A stretch of DNA of 64,000 nt, from assembly GCF_000970305.1 (NCBI RefSeq), contig NZ_CP009517.1, positions 2,976,001-3,040,000 of the forward strand, in the 5' to 3' direction. This DNA is from Methanosarcina barkeri 3. GTDB taxonomy: Archaea; Halobacteriota; Methanosarcinia; Methanosarcinales; Methanosarcinaceae. The first letter of the stretch is position 1, and each line of letters opens with the position of its first letter. The position numbers were made by a program, and so were the translations under genes. Below are positions 47,993 through 57,927 of the stretch, piece by piece. The notes under the pieces are model-generated. The model did no database searches. It was not told the DNA's origin and saw nothing but the letters and a program-made list of their open reading frames with translations.

Positions 47993-48619
47993 TCAATCCT
48001 TCCACCCAAGGTCGAATTTAATTAGAGAAATGGATCTAACTAGTGTTTTTCTCCCTTTAATGCTGGATAATTGTCTGGCACCCATTAAGGCTTCGACTAC
48101 CAACTCTGCACGTGCCTCCACAGGATCGGAAAAACTAAATTCTCCCTGTTCCAAACCAATTTTAAGAACTCTGGAAATCCAGGCCAAGATATCATCCAGT
48201 AACAGCAAATTTTGCTTTTTAACTTTCTCAGGAAGTTCTTCAAAATCGAGAATTACCGAGCCTGGAGGACAGATACTTTTGCCTTCATCAAACTCTTTCA
48301 GTGCATAATCAAAGTAGTATTGAAGCTGATCACGGGCTGAGCTCCCAGATTCCTCTATTTGAGTAATATTTGCAGCTAAACTCTTTCTGCTGTCTTCGAG
48401 CAAGGCTGCAACCAGATCTTCTTTTTTGGGATAGTAGTTATGAATTGCTGCATTCTTTATTCCCAGTTTTTGAGAAATATCTTTGTAACTAAATCCATTA
48501 TAGCCTCTACATTGCAAAAAATTCCTTGCGTAATAGAGTATTTGTTGATTAGTCTGATTTATGTCCTTCATAACAACACTTGTATTCTTTAATGAGTTAA
48601 TTGAATAGTGCTCATTCAT
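47993..48619 (-). CDS. TetR-family transcriptional regulator
   Basis: 208 residues. The N-terminal TetR HTH is NQQILYYARNFLQCRGYNGFSYKDISQKLGIKNAAIHNYYPKKEDLVAALLED; the C-terminal helical ligand domain carries a CPPGSVILDFEELPE loop. ATG 48619 lies about 25 bp after a TATA-like CATATAATAAAG, so a leaderless start is likely; ATG 48571 is an alternative. It lies upstream of two DUF1638 genes on the same strand, with identical palindromes on either side. It probably controls them and perhaps itself. Confidence 0.85.
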   Translation of the reverse strand: MNEHYSINSLKNTSVVMKDINQTNQQILYYARNFLQCRGYNGFSYKDISQKLGIKNAAIHNYYPKKEDLVAALLEDSRKSLAANITQIEESGSSARDQLQYYFDYALKEFDEGKSICPPGSVILDFEELPEKVKKQNLLLLDDILAWISRVLKIGLEQGEFSFSDPVEARAELVVEALMGARQLSSIKGRKTLVRSISLIKFDLGWKD

Positions 48620-48655
48620 ATAAACTTAGTTTTTCGCTTTATTATATGAGAAACA

Positions 48656-48723
48656 TCTTACATTTTATATTATCTTACATTTCACGTTATCTTACATTTC
48701 ATATTCTCTTACATTTCATAAAG
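48656..48723. repeat. Four 17-bp tandem repeats
   Basis: Four units beginning TCTTACATTT (48656, 48673, 48690, 48707) with small differences in the last bases. They lie in the tetR upstream region. Confidence 0.85.
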
Positions 48724-48807
48724 TACTCCCCTCAGTATGCACCGAAGATGCTCATTAGCCCTCATCTGGATTTTTAGAATCGCAATCTGAGTTTATCTTC
48801 ACTATAG

Positions 48808-48836
48808 AATATACTTACTTACATATAAGTAAGTAT
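48808..48836. promoter_or_regulatory. Second copy of the TetR-like palindrome
   Basis: Exact repeat of the 27 nt at 47949-47975, here with 11-bp arms ATACTTACTTA/TAAGTAAGTAT. It is about 190 bp upstream of the tetR start and 175 bp beyond the end of pylD, further from a promoter than expected. Confidence 0.65.
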
Positions 48837-48887
48837 CGGTTTAAATAACCATTTAATAAAAGATCGGAATTCTTGAGCGGAGCGAAG

Positions 48888-48973
48888 AGGACAGCCTGCT
48901 GTTGTGATTACATAGCAATTCCCAGAAAACCGAAGATTTTTCTGCAATCTTGAAGCGCAATTGGGGCTGTCCT
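48888..48973. repeat. Inverted repeat in the tetR-pylD gap
   Basis: AGGACAGCC (48888-48896) and GGCTGTCCT (48965-48973) are exact reverse complements about 68 nt apart. The left flank CTTGAGCGGAGCGAAGAGG resembles part of the 59-bp repeats near pylT (their reverse complement has CTTGAGCGAAGCGAAAAGG). It may be a remnant of a dispersed element. Confidence 0.5.
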
Positions 48974-49009
48974 ATCGAGACAGAATTTGAGCGAGATGGG
49001 AATCGAGTG

Positions 49010-49789
49010 TTAGAGCACAGAATACAGCATTGATACCGTTCCGATTCCAAGAGGTTCAGCTACAAGTTGTACATCATATTTTGTTCGAAGTTCTTCAGAG
49101 ATTGCACAGGGAATTCCTGGAGTTGAAAGCACGCAGTTCTCCGAAAGTACAGGTTCAGGAATCGTGTTTGCGCACGGAGTCGCTTCGAAAATAATGGAAA
49201 ACTTTTTTGGTTTTTCAGGGTTGAACGGGATAACCCCGAGGCTTGAAACGGCTCTCTGAAGGAAGTTTTCATCAGGATCATAACCGTAAACCCTGAAGCC
49301 TTTCTGCACAAGGTGGGCTGCTCCGGGAAAACCTACCTTTCCGAGTCCCACAACAAGTACGTTCTTTGAATCGGCTTTCAGGTATCTGGAAGCAATCTCA
49401 GCATAAATTATACCTGTGCAGGGTTGGTTATTGGCCATTTTTCCGTTTTTGAGGTTATGCGCAAGAAAAGTGTAGTCGTCGGCCATGAGAATAATCTCAG
49501 CTCCGTTCCGTACAGCTTCATAATAGCCGCTAACATCCAGCATATCCGTAACAAAACTTTCAAATCCGAAATACTGAGTAATCGCGTTCAGGGAAGCGGA
49601 AAAGTTTCCTATTATCCCATTTCCCGAAGTTACGGGAACAATACCTACTTTTTCGGAACCAGGGAAAGTACCGTAGAGAGCTTTACAGATGCCTTTTATG
49701 TCAAGCCCTGTTACTCTTTGAACAGTAGAATCGGCTTCCTGAAGCTGTTTATTAATATTTATCAAATCGTTTGGAGTTAAAAGTGCCAT
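49010..49789 (-). CDS. pylD: Pyrrolysine biosynthesis dehydrogenase PylD
   Basis: 259 residues. PylD oxidises the lysine-methylornithine peptide, which then cyclises to pyrrolysine. A Rossmann core VLVVGLGKVGFPGAAHLV is visible, with IFEATPCANTIPEPVLSENCVLSTPGIPCAISEEL towards the end. ATG 49789 (MALLTPNDLININKQLQ) matches the known start; an upstream in-frame extension is ignored. Last gene of pylSBCD. The start region is almost identical to units of the tandem array between pylB and pylS. Confidence 0.96.
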   Translation of the reverse strand: MALLTPNDLININKQLQEADSTVQRVTGLDIKGICKALYGTFPGSEKVGIVPVTSGNGIIGNFSASLNAITQYFGFESFVTDMLDVSGYYEAVRNGAEIILMADDYTFLAHNLKNGKMANNQPCTGIIYAEIASRYLKADSKNVLVVGLGKVGFPGAAHLVQKGFRVYGYDPDENFLQRAVSSLGVIPFNPEKPKKFSIIFEATPCANTIPEPVLSENCVLSTPGIPCAISEELRTKYDVQLVAEPLGIGTVSMLYSVL

Positions 49790-49970
49790 TTTTATCGCCA
49801 TTTTATGTTTTGGGGGATTTAAGTCTAATTTCATTAAATTCGGATTTAATAAAATTTGATTTCCTTAAACCTGGGTATTTAATGCCATTTTATCAAAATT
49901 TGAGTGTTCTAAGTCTTAGATTCACTAAATATTATTTTTCATTTCCTTTTTAATTTACTTTAATACTCTT

Positions 49971-51062
49971 TCAGACAGCTGCTCCGAAACGATCTTTCAG
50001 AACTGAAAGTCCTTTGCATTTTTTTGCTCCGGCTTCTTCCCTGTCTTTGCCCCAGAAAATCAGGGTAAATACCGGATTCTCTCCTTTGCATAGAAAAATC
50101 TCAATGCCAGGTTCTTCATAGAATTTTCCGTAATCACTCCCCATGGAAAATACCTGTTCTCCCACAGGAACAAGAATCCCGTTTTCTCCAAGCATAAGAT
50201 GCTCATAAATGCAATATTTATCCTCGGGAAAAGACCCGGTTTCCTCAATACCGTCAGTAAAGGCACGGAACAGGAGTTCTATCAGGTTGATCCCTGAAGA
50301 ATAATAAACGACTGTCGGGGTCTGGCTTGGGAAACGAGCATCAATTTCGATTACTTTAAGCCCTTTTGGACCGAAGATTGCTTCCACATCCATAATCCCT
50401 TTCAAGGAAAGGTTTGCTGCAAGAGCATGGGAGATCTGCCTGAATAAAGGATTAGCAGGAAGCGGAGTTACCATGTGGCAGTCATAAGTTTCGTCTATAT
50501 GGACCTGGGTCTCTTTTACCACGGCAAAATTACTTCCATCACCTATAACTTCGAGAGAAACGACCTCACCTTCCACATATTCTTCAACCAGCATGTCAGG
50601 CTCAAGGGTTCCAAGCTCTTCATTATCGTAAATGATCCTGGTCCCCACACTGCTGCTTTCACAGGGTGGCTTTACAAAATAAGGTGGCTCTGAAGGCTTG
50701 TCCTGCGGAGTCGGGACTCCTATGGACTTAAAGTAATCTTTTGAACTTTTCTTATCCCTGCTTACTCGATAAGCATCAAAATCGAAAAGAACCGGACAAG
50801 AGAACTTTTCTTTGATTGAATTCAGAAATTCGATGCAGGCCAGGTTTTCGTTGACAGGAAGTATAGCATCAACCTTTATTGAGAGATCAAGAAGTTTCTC
50901 AGGCTCCTTTATTACGTCAAAACAGTAAAACTCATCCGCATAGTTACGGATGAGAGCCTGCGGATTTTTATCTACCAGAACTACTTTTATTCCGGCTTTT
51001 TTAGATAGATACGCAGCTTCGAAGCCCTGGAGTTTCCCACCTACAAGACAGATCGTTTTCAA
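49971..51062 (-). CDS. pylC: Pyrrolysine biosynthesis ligase PylC
   Basis: 363 residues, an ATP-grasp ligase that joins 3R-methyl-ornithine to the epsilon-amine of lysine. It begins MKTICLVGGKLQGFEAAYLSKKAG (TTG start at 51062). ATP-grasp elements include PPYFVKPPCESSSVGTRII, MLVEEYVEGEVVSLEVIG and GLKVIEIDARFPSQTPTVVYYSSG. A GGGGTG site lies inside the end of pylB, and the TTG overlaps the pylB amber stop by one base spacing (TAGCTTG), so the two genes are coupled. An ATG at 51086 is in frame but not used by relatives. Confidence 0.95.
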   Translation of the reverse strand: MKTICLVGGKLQGFEAAYLSKKAGIKVVLVDKNPQALIRNYADEFYCFDVIKEPEKLLDLSIKVDAILPVNENLACIEFLNSIKEKFSCPVLFDFDAYRVSRDKKSSKDYFKSIGVPTPQDKPSEPPYFVKPPCESSSVGTRIIYDNEELGTLEPDMLVEEYVEGEVVSLEVIGDGSNFAVVKETQVHIDETYDCHMVTPLPANPLFRQISHALAANLSLKGIMDVEAIFGPKGLKVIEIDARFPSQTPTVVYYSSGINLIELLFRAFTDGIEETGSFPEDKYCIYEHLMLGENGILVPVGEQVFSMGSDYGKFYEEPGIEIFLCKGENPVFTLIFWGKDREEAGAKKCKGLSVLKDRFGAAV

Positions 51063-51063
51063 G

Positions 51064-52116
51064 CTAGCACCCCAGGATTGTCTCAAAGTCAGCCTGCAGG
51101 GCAGGTTTCATACCCATAATCTCAAGCCTTCTGACAACACTTTTTATATCCCGGTCTCTTTCTTCAAGGTCACGGTCATAGTTTGCAACGCCTTCTAGTT
51201 GGGAATCAGGAGGAAGAATAGAAGTAACAATGTTTGCTCCTGCGTTTAAGCGGTGGACCATGCCGTCAATGCCTTCCAGGTCAAGGGAAGCAGGAATGAG
51301 GCGTTTGGGAAACATTAACCTGAGAACCGAGATGATTTTCAGTTCCGAGAGGTTTGATTTATCTCTGAAACCTTCAAGCGGGGTTCCATCCTGGGGCAGG
51401 AAGGTCATAACTCTGACCATATCAGGATTGTTTGTACTCATTCCCCTTAAGGACAAAATAGTGGATTCAATATCATTTCCAACCCCTGTGAGGATTCCGT
51501 CTTCTATACAATATCCCTGCTTTTTAGCAAAACGGCGTGCGTTGACACGCCCATCGAATGACTGTTCAACTCTAAGTTTCCTATAGAGTTCGGTGTCATA
51601 TGTTTCCTGGTAAAGGGCAAGGAAGTTTGCTCCTTTTTCCCTGGCTTTGAGAAGAGTAGCATTATCCATCAATCCCGGAGAAATCATTATGGGTAACCCA
51701 AGTTCCTCTTTTACTATCTGGACAAGCTCAACGAACCGGTCCGGATCTTCATAGTAATAGGGGTCTTCTCCCATGGTCAGGTCAACCATATGAAAGCCTG
51801 CTCCTTTCAGGGCTTTGCAGGTTTCTTTTATCTCTTCCATGGTCAGTCGATAGCGATGGATCTCGTTTCGACAATTATAGTAGCAAAAAGAACATTGATT
51901 TTTACAGTAAGTAGAGAAATAGATGAAACAATTAAGAAATACCCTGTTGCCAAAATAATGATCTCTTACTTTTCGCGCTGCAGAGTAGAGTCTTTCCAGG
52001 TCTTTTTCGGATTCAAGGGAAAGAAGAGCTCTCAAGTCATCATCAGTTAATTGGTACCCTTCAATGACCTTTTTCCCTAAACTGTCAAATTTATCAAGTG
52101 CCATTTTTTGGATCAA
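51064..52116 (-). CDS. pylB: Methylornithine synthase PylB (radical SAM)
   Basis: 350 residues. PylB rearranges lysine to (3R)-3-methyl-D-ornithine. The [4Fe-4S]-SAM motif is CKNQCSFC (C71, C75, C78), in a TIM-barrel of the BioB/HydE group (DLTMGEDPYYYEDP, NFLALYQETYDTELY, GVGNDIESTI, MTFLPQDGTPLEGF). The TTG at 52116 follows GAGGGTGA, and the resulting MIQKM start agrees with known PylB. The stop codon is UAG; read-through would add pyrrolysine plus 20 residues to a TAA at 51001-51003. Confidence 0.96.
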   Translation of the reverse strand: MIQKMALDKFDSLGKKVIEGYQLTDDDLRALLSLESEKDLERLYSAARKVRDHYFGNRVFLNCFIYFSTYCKNQCSFCYYNCRNEIHRYRLTMEEIKETCKALKGAGFHMVDLTMGEDPYYYEDPDRFVELVQIVKEELGLPIMISPGLMDNATLLKAREKGANFLALYQETYDTELYRKLRVEQSFDGRVNARRFAKKQGYCIEDGILTGVGNDIESTILSLRGMSTNNPDMVRVMTFLPQDGTPLEGFRDKSNLSELKIISVLRLMFPKRLIPASLDLEGIDGMVHRLNAGANIVTSILPPDSQLEGVANYDRDLEERDRDIKSVVRRLEIMGMKPALQADFETILGC

Positions 52117-52261
52117 AATTTCACCCTCTCATAAATTATTTAGATGTTTATCGACCTTAAAAAGGCCGATTAAGAATTCAATCTCGCCATTTAGCCTATT
52201 TTACCATATTGAGTATTTACCATCCCATTTTTTATTCAATATTGCCATTCAATATTGTTAT

Positions 52262-52459
52262 TTTACATTTTGCCATTCTTTATCGCCATTTTATGTTTTG
52301 CCATTCTTTATTGCCATTTTATGTTTTGCCATTCTTTATTGCCATTTTACATTTGTCATTCTTTATTGCCACTTTACATTTTGCCACTTTTTATTGCCAT
52401 ATTACATTTTGCCACTTTTTATTGCCATATTACATTTTGCCACTTTTTATTGCCATTCA
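52262..52459. repeat. About seven ~29-bp tandem repeats between pylB and pylS
   Basis: Units of the type TTTTGCCATTCTTTATTGCC + ATTTTATG drift gradually into TTTTGCCACTTTTTATTGCC + ATATTACA. The left unit (52271-52300) matches the pylD start region (49784-49812) in 29 of 30 positions. Several short frames across it are repeat artefacts. It lies in the pylS-pylB intergenic part of the operon. Confidence 0.9.
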
Positions 52460-52526
52460 ATGTGAAGCTCTGATATCTTCAATCTGTATTTAGCGGCCTC
52501 AAACTGCTTTAAATAGGTTTTCAAAC

Positions 52527-53801
<1,275 letters not shown>

Positions 53802-53868
53802 TTAAAAGCCCGGATGATTTCCAAGAAATAGTATTTCAAAATCCCGGCTTACTGAATATAAGCACGGA

Positions 53869-53941
53869 GTCAGCAATTTGCTGACAGCTACCCGGAAAAT
53901 AAAATCGATCCACATAACAGAAACAATTTATATAGTCTGGA
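53869..53941 (-). promoter_or_regulatory. pylS promoter and leader hairpin
   Basis: On the minus strand, ACTATATAAATTG (about 53923-53937) is a TATA box for pylS, giving a leader of about 120-130 nt. Inside that leader GTCAGCAA-T-TTGCTGAC (53869-53885) forms an 8-bp inverted repeat. A role in control of pylS is possible but unproven. Confidence 0.5.
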
Positions 53942-54032
53942 AAAATATATCCAGCTTTTATAAAAGATTCCAGCGGAATATTCTGAATGTATCTTGAATG
54001 TTATTATATTACCATTCCGGGATTCAGAAATA

Positions 54033-54104
54033 TGGCGGAAACCCCGGGAATCTAACCCGGCTGAACGGATTTAGAGTCCATTCGATCTACATGATCAGGT
54101 TTCC
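54033..54104 (-). tRNA. pylT: tRNA-Pyl (CUA anticodon)
   Basis: 72 nt including an encoded CCA (complement of 54033-54035). The acceptor stem GGAAACC/GGTTTCC pairs perfectly. It has the peculiar features of tRNA-Pyl: a tiny D-loop region (TGATCATGTAGATC), a 6-bp-type anticodon stem around GGACTCTAAATCC with CUA (54072-54074 on the complement), a very short variable loop, and a T arm CCGGGTTAGATTCCCGG. It decodes UAG as pyrrolysine. It is transcribed in the same direction as pylS, with AT-rich promoter-like sequence upstream (54160-54200). Confidence 0.97.
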
Positions 54105-54255
54105 TCCTAGGCAAAATAGATTGAACAAGCGTTTTGCTTCCTATATGGTGGTCTTAATTAGTAGTATAAAATAATATTGTTTAATATATATGTTTATTGG
54201 TGAAAAATTAAGGAAAACAAGTTATTATTTATAAGTTTATTGCCCGGGTTCCGTC

Positions 54256-54432
54256 ACCCGAGTCCCGTCTCGGGAGGACGGGGCCCTTTTCGCTTCGCTC
54301 AAGAGGGCTGAATTACCCGAGTTCCGTCTCGGGAGGACGGGGCCCTTTTCGCTTCGCTCAAGAGGGCTGAATTACCCGAGTTCCGTCTCGGGAGGACGGG
54401 GCCCTTTTCGCTTCGCTCAAGAGGGCTGAATT
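54256..54432. repeat. Three 59-bp GC-rich tandem repeats
   Basis: Units start at 54256, 54315 and 54374. Each contains CCCGAG-N6-CTCGGG, which can form a hairpin, then GGACGGGGCCCTTTTCGC and TTCGCTCAAGAGGGCTGAAT. They are strikingly GC-rich within AT-rich surroundings and probably belong to a dispersed structured repeat family. Confidence 0.9.
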
Positions 54433-54540
54433 ATGGACAAGATAAGTTGCTTTTCAATTTGCTGAAAGGGACCGGTTTCCCCGCAAACCTTTTGAAAAAG
54501 AATGCCCGAAAGTTCCTACTTGCTCGAAAACGATGTGACG

Positions 54541-54765
54541 GCGTGATCAATCGGTGCAATGGTTGATCGAAAATTCTGGCAACGTTCGAATTTGAGAAAC
54601 TTATTCCCAAACCCTATAGGCGTGATCAACCGGCGCAACGGTTGCGGGTCAACGGTTGCGGGTCAACGGTTGTGGAACAACCCTTTTCAAAAAAGGCTTG
54701 ACCGAAAATATCTTAGCAACGACAAGGTCAACATCGTAACGTTTGTGGGTTAACGGTTGAACCAT
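54541..54765. repeat. Mosaic of short repeats between pylT and ramA
   Basis: GCGTGATCAA-CGG-GCAA-GGTTG occurs at 54541-54565 and 54620-54644 with four differences. CGGGTCAACGGTTG is then doubled (54645-54672), and a degenerate copy lies at 54747. 54678-54704 is the inverted copy of the repeat at 16157-16183. The small frame crossing this is not a gene. Confidence 0.75.
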
Positions 54766-54821
54766 GTGAAGAAAAGGTGAAAAGTAAGAAAAGTTAGTGG
54801 GAATCTGATTCCCACCATAGG

Positions 54822-56444
54822 TTATTTAGCTGTGATTTTCAGTTTTGTTATATCGATAGCATCTTCAGGGCAGACACTGACACAGCGTCGGCAGCTTGTA
54901 CCAAGGCACTTCTGGCTGTCGTACTTTGCGATTCTCTGACTGTTTCTTTCTACGATTTCAAGAGCATTTTCCGGACATTCTTTTACGCATTTTTTGCAGT
55001 AGATGCACTTTTCCACCGGGACTTCGAGGATTATACCAATTTCTTTGAGGATGGAAAGCCCGCCTGATCCGACCTCTTCTATGTCTTTGCTGACTCTCTT
55101 TTCGATGCTTACGTGTTCGAGAGTTTTCGGGAGAGGAGGCAGGTTGTAGAGGTCAAGCATCTGGTTGTACATCTCAAGTGGCATGCCCTGTGTCCAGTAG
55201 GAAAGCTCGCAGAGGTAGAAATTGTTGAAAGTCTCGCTGGTCGCCATCATGAGGTGGTCGGCAGTAATTTTCTTTGCAATCGCAATTACATCATCCAGCC
55301 TGGATTTTTCCAGTACAAGTTCCCTGGCAAGCGCAAGCGAAGTATTTCCGAACTGAACAATTTTTTTTGCATAACCCGGTGCAGCTCCGAGCCTGCGGGC
55401 ATCTTCAGCGTCCACATAGGCCCCTGAGGCTCCTGACATATATGCGTACTCCAGGTCTTCGTACTTGATTCCGGATTCAACAATAAGGGTCATGTGAGCA
55501 GCCCGAATTGCCCCAATAGCTTTTCCTGCTTCTTCGACATCCTTTTCAGTGATCTCAATCCCGGGACCCAGGATCAGCTTTCCGTTTGGAAGTTTAGGAG
55601 ATTTTTCAATCAACCCGCTTCTCAGTGCAAGAGAAAAAGCCGAGATAACTCCTGTACCTGTGATCCCGATTGTTTCATATCCGTAGGACTCCTTTATCTC
55701 CCCCGTAATCGGATCAATGAGATAAGCATTCTGTTTTTCCATCTCCCTGTCAAGAACCATAATTCTCCAGTACTGCCCCTCTGGCTTTACATCACAGATC
55801 GCACCCGGGCTTGCAAGCATGCCTGAACTTATTCCCTGTCCTTCAATCGCAGGTCCTGCTGCTGCGCTTGCAGTGATAATTCGATCCCCTATTTTCAGAG
55901 CCATTTCGGCATTTGTCCCGTAATCGGTGACAAGCGAAGGTTCAGATTGGATAAGGAAATCGGTTTCAAGCATCATAGCCAGAGCGTCAGCCCCAATTTC
56001 GTGCTTGATTGCAGGGGGTACGATAACTTCACAGTTTGGCAGGTCTTTTTCCCCGAAAATTTCGGATGCAGAAAACATACGGGCATCTCTTTTTACATTC
56101 CTGACTCCAAGCGTCTTCTGCTTGTTTTCTCCTGCATAGGCAAGGTCCCTTATCTCAGTATTCTGGAAAAGGGAAAGCTGGATAGGGTTTCCACAGACTG
56201 CAAGCCGTTCCACTCTTGAGAGGTCAACGTCAAACCGCAGGAACATCCTCCTGATTGTCTCGATGATTACCTCGTGAGCCACATCTTCACCTGTTGTAAT
56301 TGCAAAGTCCAGGTGGTCCATAACATTCCCTCCGGGAAGGGGATGACCCATGGTTATGACTGTCTTTAAGGTTTCCTTCGTTTCAAGATCAATAAGCTGG
56401 GCTCTAAAACCACTGGTACCCAGATCAAGTGCTATTCCATACAT
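54822..56444 (-). CDS. ramA: RamA, ATP-dependent reductive activator of corrinoid methyltransferase proteins
   Basis: 540 residues. RamA reduces inactive Co(II) of MtmC to Co(I) at the expense of ATP. The N-terminal ASKHA-type fold starts MYGIALDLGTSGFRAQLIDLE, with further signatures DYGTNAEMALKIGDRIITASAAAGPAIEGQGI and YMSGASGAYVDAEDARRLG. The C-terminus carries two [4Fe-4S] ferredoxin motifs, CIYCKKCVKECPENALEI and CLGTSCRRCVSVCPEDAIDI. A methyltransferase gene lies upstream on the same strand, and mtbA/mtmCB diverge beyond it. Confidence 0.97.
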   Translation of the reverse strand: MYGIALDLGTSGFRAQLIDLETKETLKTVITMGHPLPGGNVMDHLDFAITTGEDVAHEVIIETIRRMFLRFDVDLSRVERLAVCGNPIQLSLFQNTEIRDLAYAGENKQKTLGVRNVKRDARMFSASEIFGEKDLPNCEVIVPPAIKHEIGADALAMMLETDFLIQSEPSLVTDYGTNAEMALKIGDRIITASAAAGPAIEGQGISSGMLASPGAICDVKPEGQYWRIMVLDREMEKQNAYLIDPITGEIKESYGYETIGITGTGVISAFSLALRSGLIEKSPKLPNGKLILGPGIEITEKDVEEAGKAIGAIRAAHMTLIVESGIKYEDLEYAYMSGASGAYVDAEDARRLGAAPGYAKKIVQFGNTSLALARELVLEKSRLDDVIAIAKKITADHLMMATSETFNNFYLCELSYWTQGMPLEMYNQMLDLYNLPPLPKTLEHVSIEKRVSKDIEEVGSGGLSILKEIGIILEVPVEKCIYCKKCVKECPENALEIVERNSQRIAKYDSQKCLGTSCRRCVSVCPEDAIDITKLKITAK

Positions 56445-56697
56445 TTTTCAGGTCCTCCGGAAGCATATAATTTTTTGAGGCGTCCGGCAGTAAGAACAAC
56501 CTCATAAAAGTGTGGGATATGAGGACTATAATTTTAGTTAAATTTCTAATTCGGCGTCAATAGGGAAAAGATATAATAATTTTAGAATTTAGGAACTATA
56601 TAAACTATTACCAGTACCTGGCTAGAAGGTATTAATAAGTGGCTATTAAACTACTGTTACTCTTCAAATCTGTTCTTCTCTATTCTTCTTCAAAAAA

Positions 56698-57399
56698 TCA
56701 TTTTATACAAATGTAACCTGCCATAAACCCATCACATTCAACAGACTCAATACAAAACCCAGCACTTTTTAGAAGACCCTCCATAATCCAATCAAGCGTT
56801 GAAAATTCTTCTCTTATGTGGATTTCCGTCTCTTCAGCAATTTCGTCCCCTGCAGAGATCTTAAGATCAGTTATGATTTTATCAAAATAACTATCATAAT
56901 TCCGGACAAAGGAGGGGAACACGACATCACGCAAATAAAATTTTCCGCCTTCCTTTAACATTCCGTAGATTCTTTTCAGAGCTATCATTTTCCAGTAGTC
57001 TGGAAGGTGATGTAAAGCTAGCTGAGTGACAATAACATCAAACGGCTCATCATAGTTTTCATATGTTAAAAATCCGGCATTACAAAAATGTATATTTGTT
57101 TTTCTCTGGCTTTCAGCCTTCATTTTTGCAAAGGAGATCATAGTTTTCGAAATATCGATAGCTACAACTTTTCTACAATACGCCGAAAACCTGAGTGCCA
57201 GTTCCCCTGTTCCCGTACCGATCTCAAGAATTAAATCCGTATTCTTTATTTTAAGAAGTTCGCGAATACGGTTAGCCTCATATTCAGTATCTCTTAATTT
57301 CTGCATACGTAAATCATAAGCCTGTACTTCTTCGAGATCTGTATAATTTACTCCAATTTGTTTGAACTCATCATAATACCAGCCTGGATACTGGCTCAT
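56698..57399 (-). CDS. Class I SAM-dependent methyltransferase
   Basis: 233 residues with motif I LILEIGTGTGELALRF, motif II region VVAIDISKTMISFAKMK, and DVIVTQLALHHLPDYWKM followed by GMLKEGGKFYLRDVVFP. The substrate is unknown. It lies between ramA and mtbA and could modify a component of the methylamine system, but that is only suggested by position. A GGAGGAC site precedes ATG. Confidence 0.85.
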   Translation of the reverse strand: MSQYPGWYYDEFKQIGVNYTDLEEVQAYDLRMQKLRDTEYEANRIRELLKIKNTDLILEIGTGTGELALRFSAYCRKVVAIDISKTMISFAKMKAESQRKTNIHFCNAGFLTYENYDEPFDVIVTQLALHHLPDYWKMIALKRIYGMLKEGGKFYLRDVVFPSFVRNYDSYFDKIITDLKISAGDEIAEETEIHIREEFSTLDWIMEGLLKSAGFCIESVECDGFMAGYICIK

Positions 57400-57859
57400 A
57401 TTAGTCCTCCTGTCAATAAATAGCGAATTATCTGTTTATTTGCCAAGTTTCAAACAGAAACATACTTGAAACAAAAAAAATACAAAATCAATCGGGATTA
57501 GGAATTTAGAGAATTTTTGTAGATACTTTGACAAATAATTGTTTAAATAATTATAGAATAGGAGTTTGTCCAAAGATAATATTAACGCTTCCCCTATTTA
57601 GTAGTCTGCTGCCTGCCTTTGTTAAAGTTCAAAGAATAACAGAAGTTCTCTCTTGTATTTTCTTAATATGCAAGCAGCAATCTATTTCAACCCTCATAAT
57701 CAATTAAATAGTGATTAAAGTCGCAAACCCCCAACTATTTTAAGCTTTTTGTCCTGCAGGTGTGAATAAAACAAATTAACTTGTTTTGAAGAAATTTTCA
57801 GGTTATTCAGGCCGTTCAATTGATAACTTTTTATAACATAATTTTTAATTAAACAATTA

Positions 57860-57882
57860 AATACATATTTGTAGTATGTATT
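57860..57882 (+). promoter_or_regulatory. Inverted repeat upstream of mtbA
   Basis: AATACATA and TATGTATT are exact reverse complements separated by 7 nt, about 45 bp before the mtbA start and within an AT-rich promoter. It may be a binding site for a methylamine regulator; no regulator gene is adjacent. Confidence 0.45.
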
Positions 57883-57927
57883 TTTAATAATTAAACCCGT
57901 CTATTATAACTTAGAGAGGGATTATAA

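Noticed and set aside
52064-52493. Three overlapping plus-strand frames rich in Phe/Ile/Cys
   Set aside because: They are readings of the 29-bp tandem array between pylB and pylS.
54559-54753. 64-residue frame between pylT and ramA
   Set aside because: Composed of the local short repeats; no family or ribosome site.
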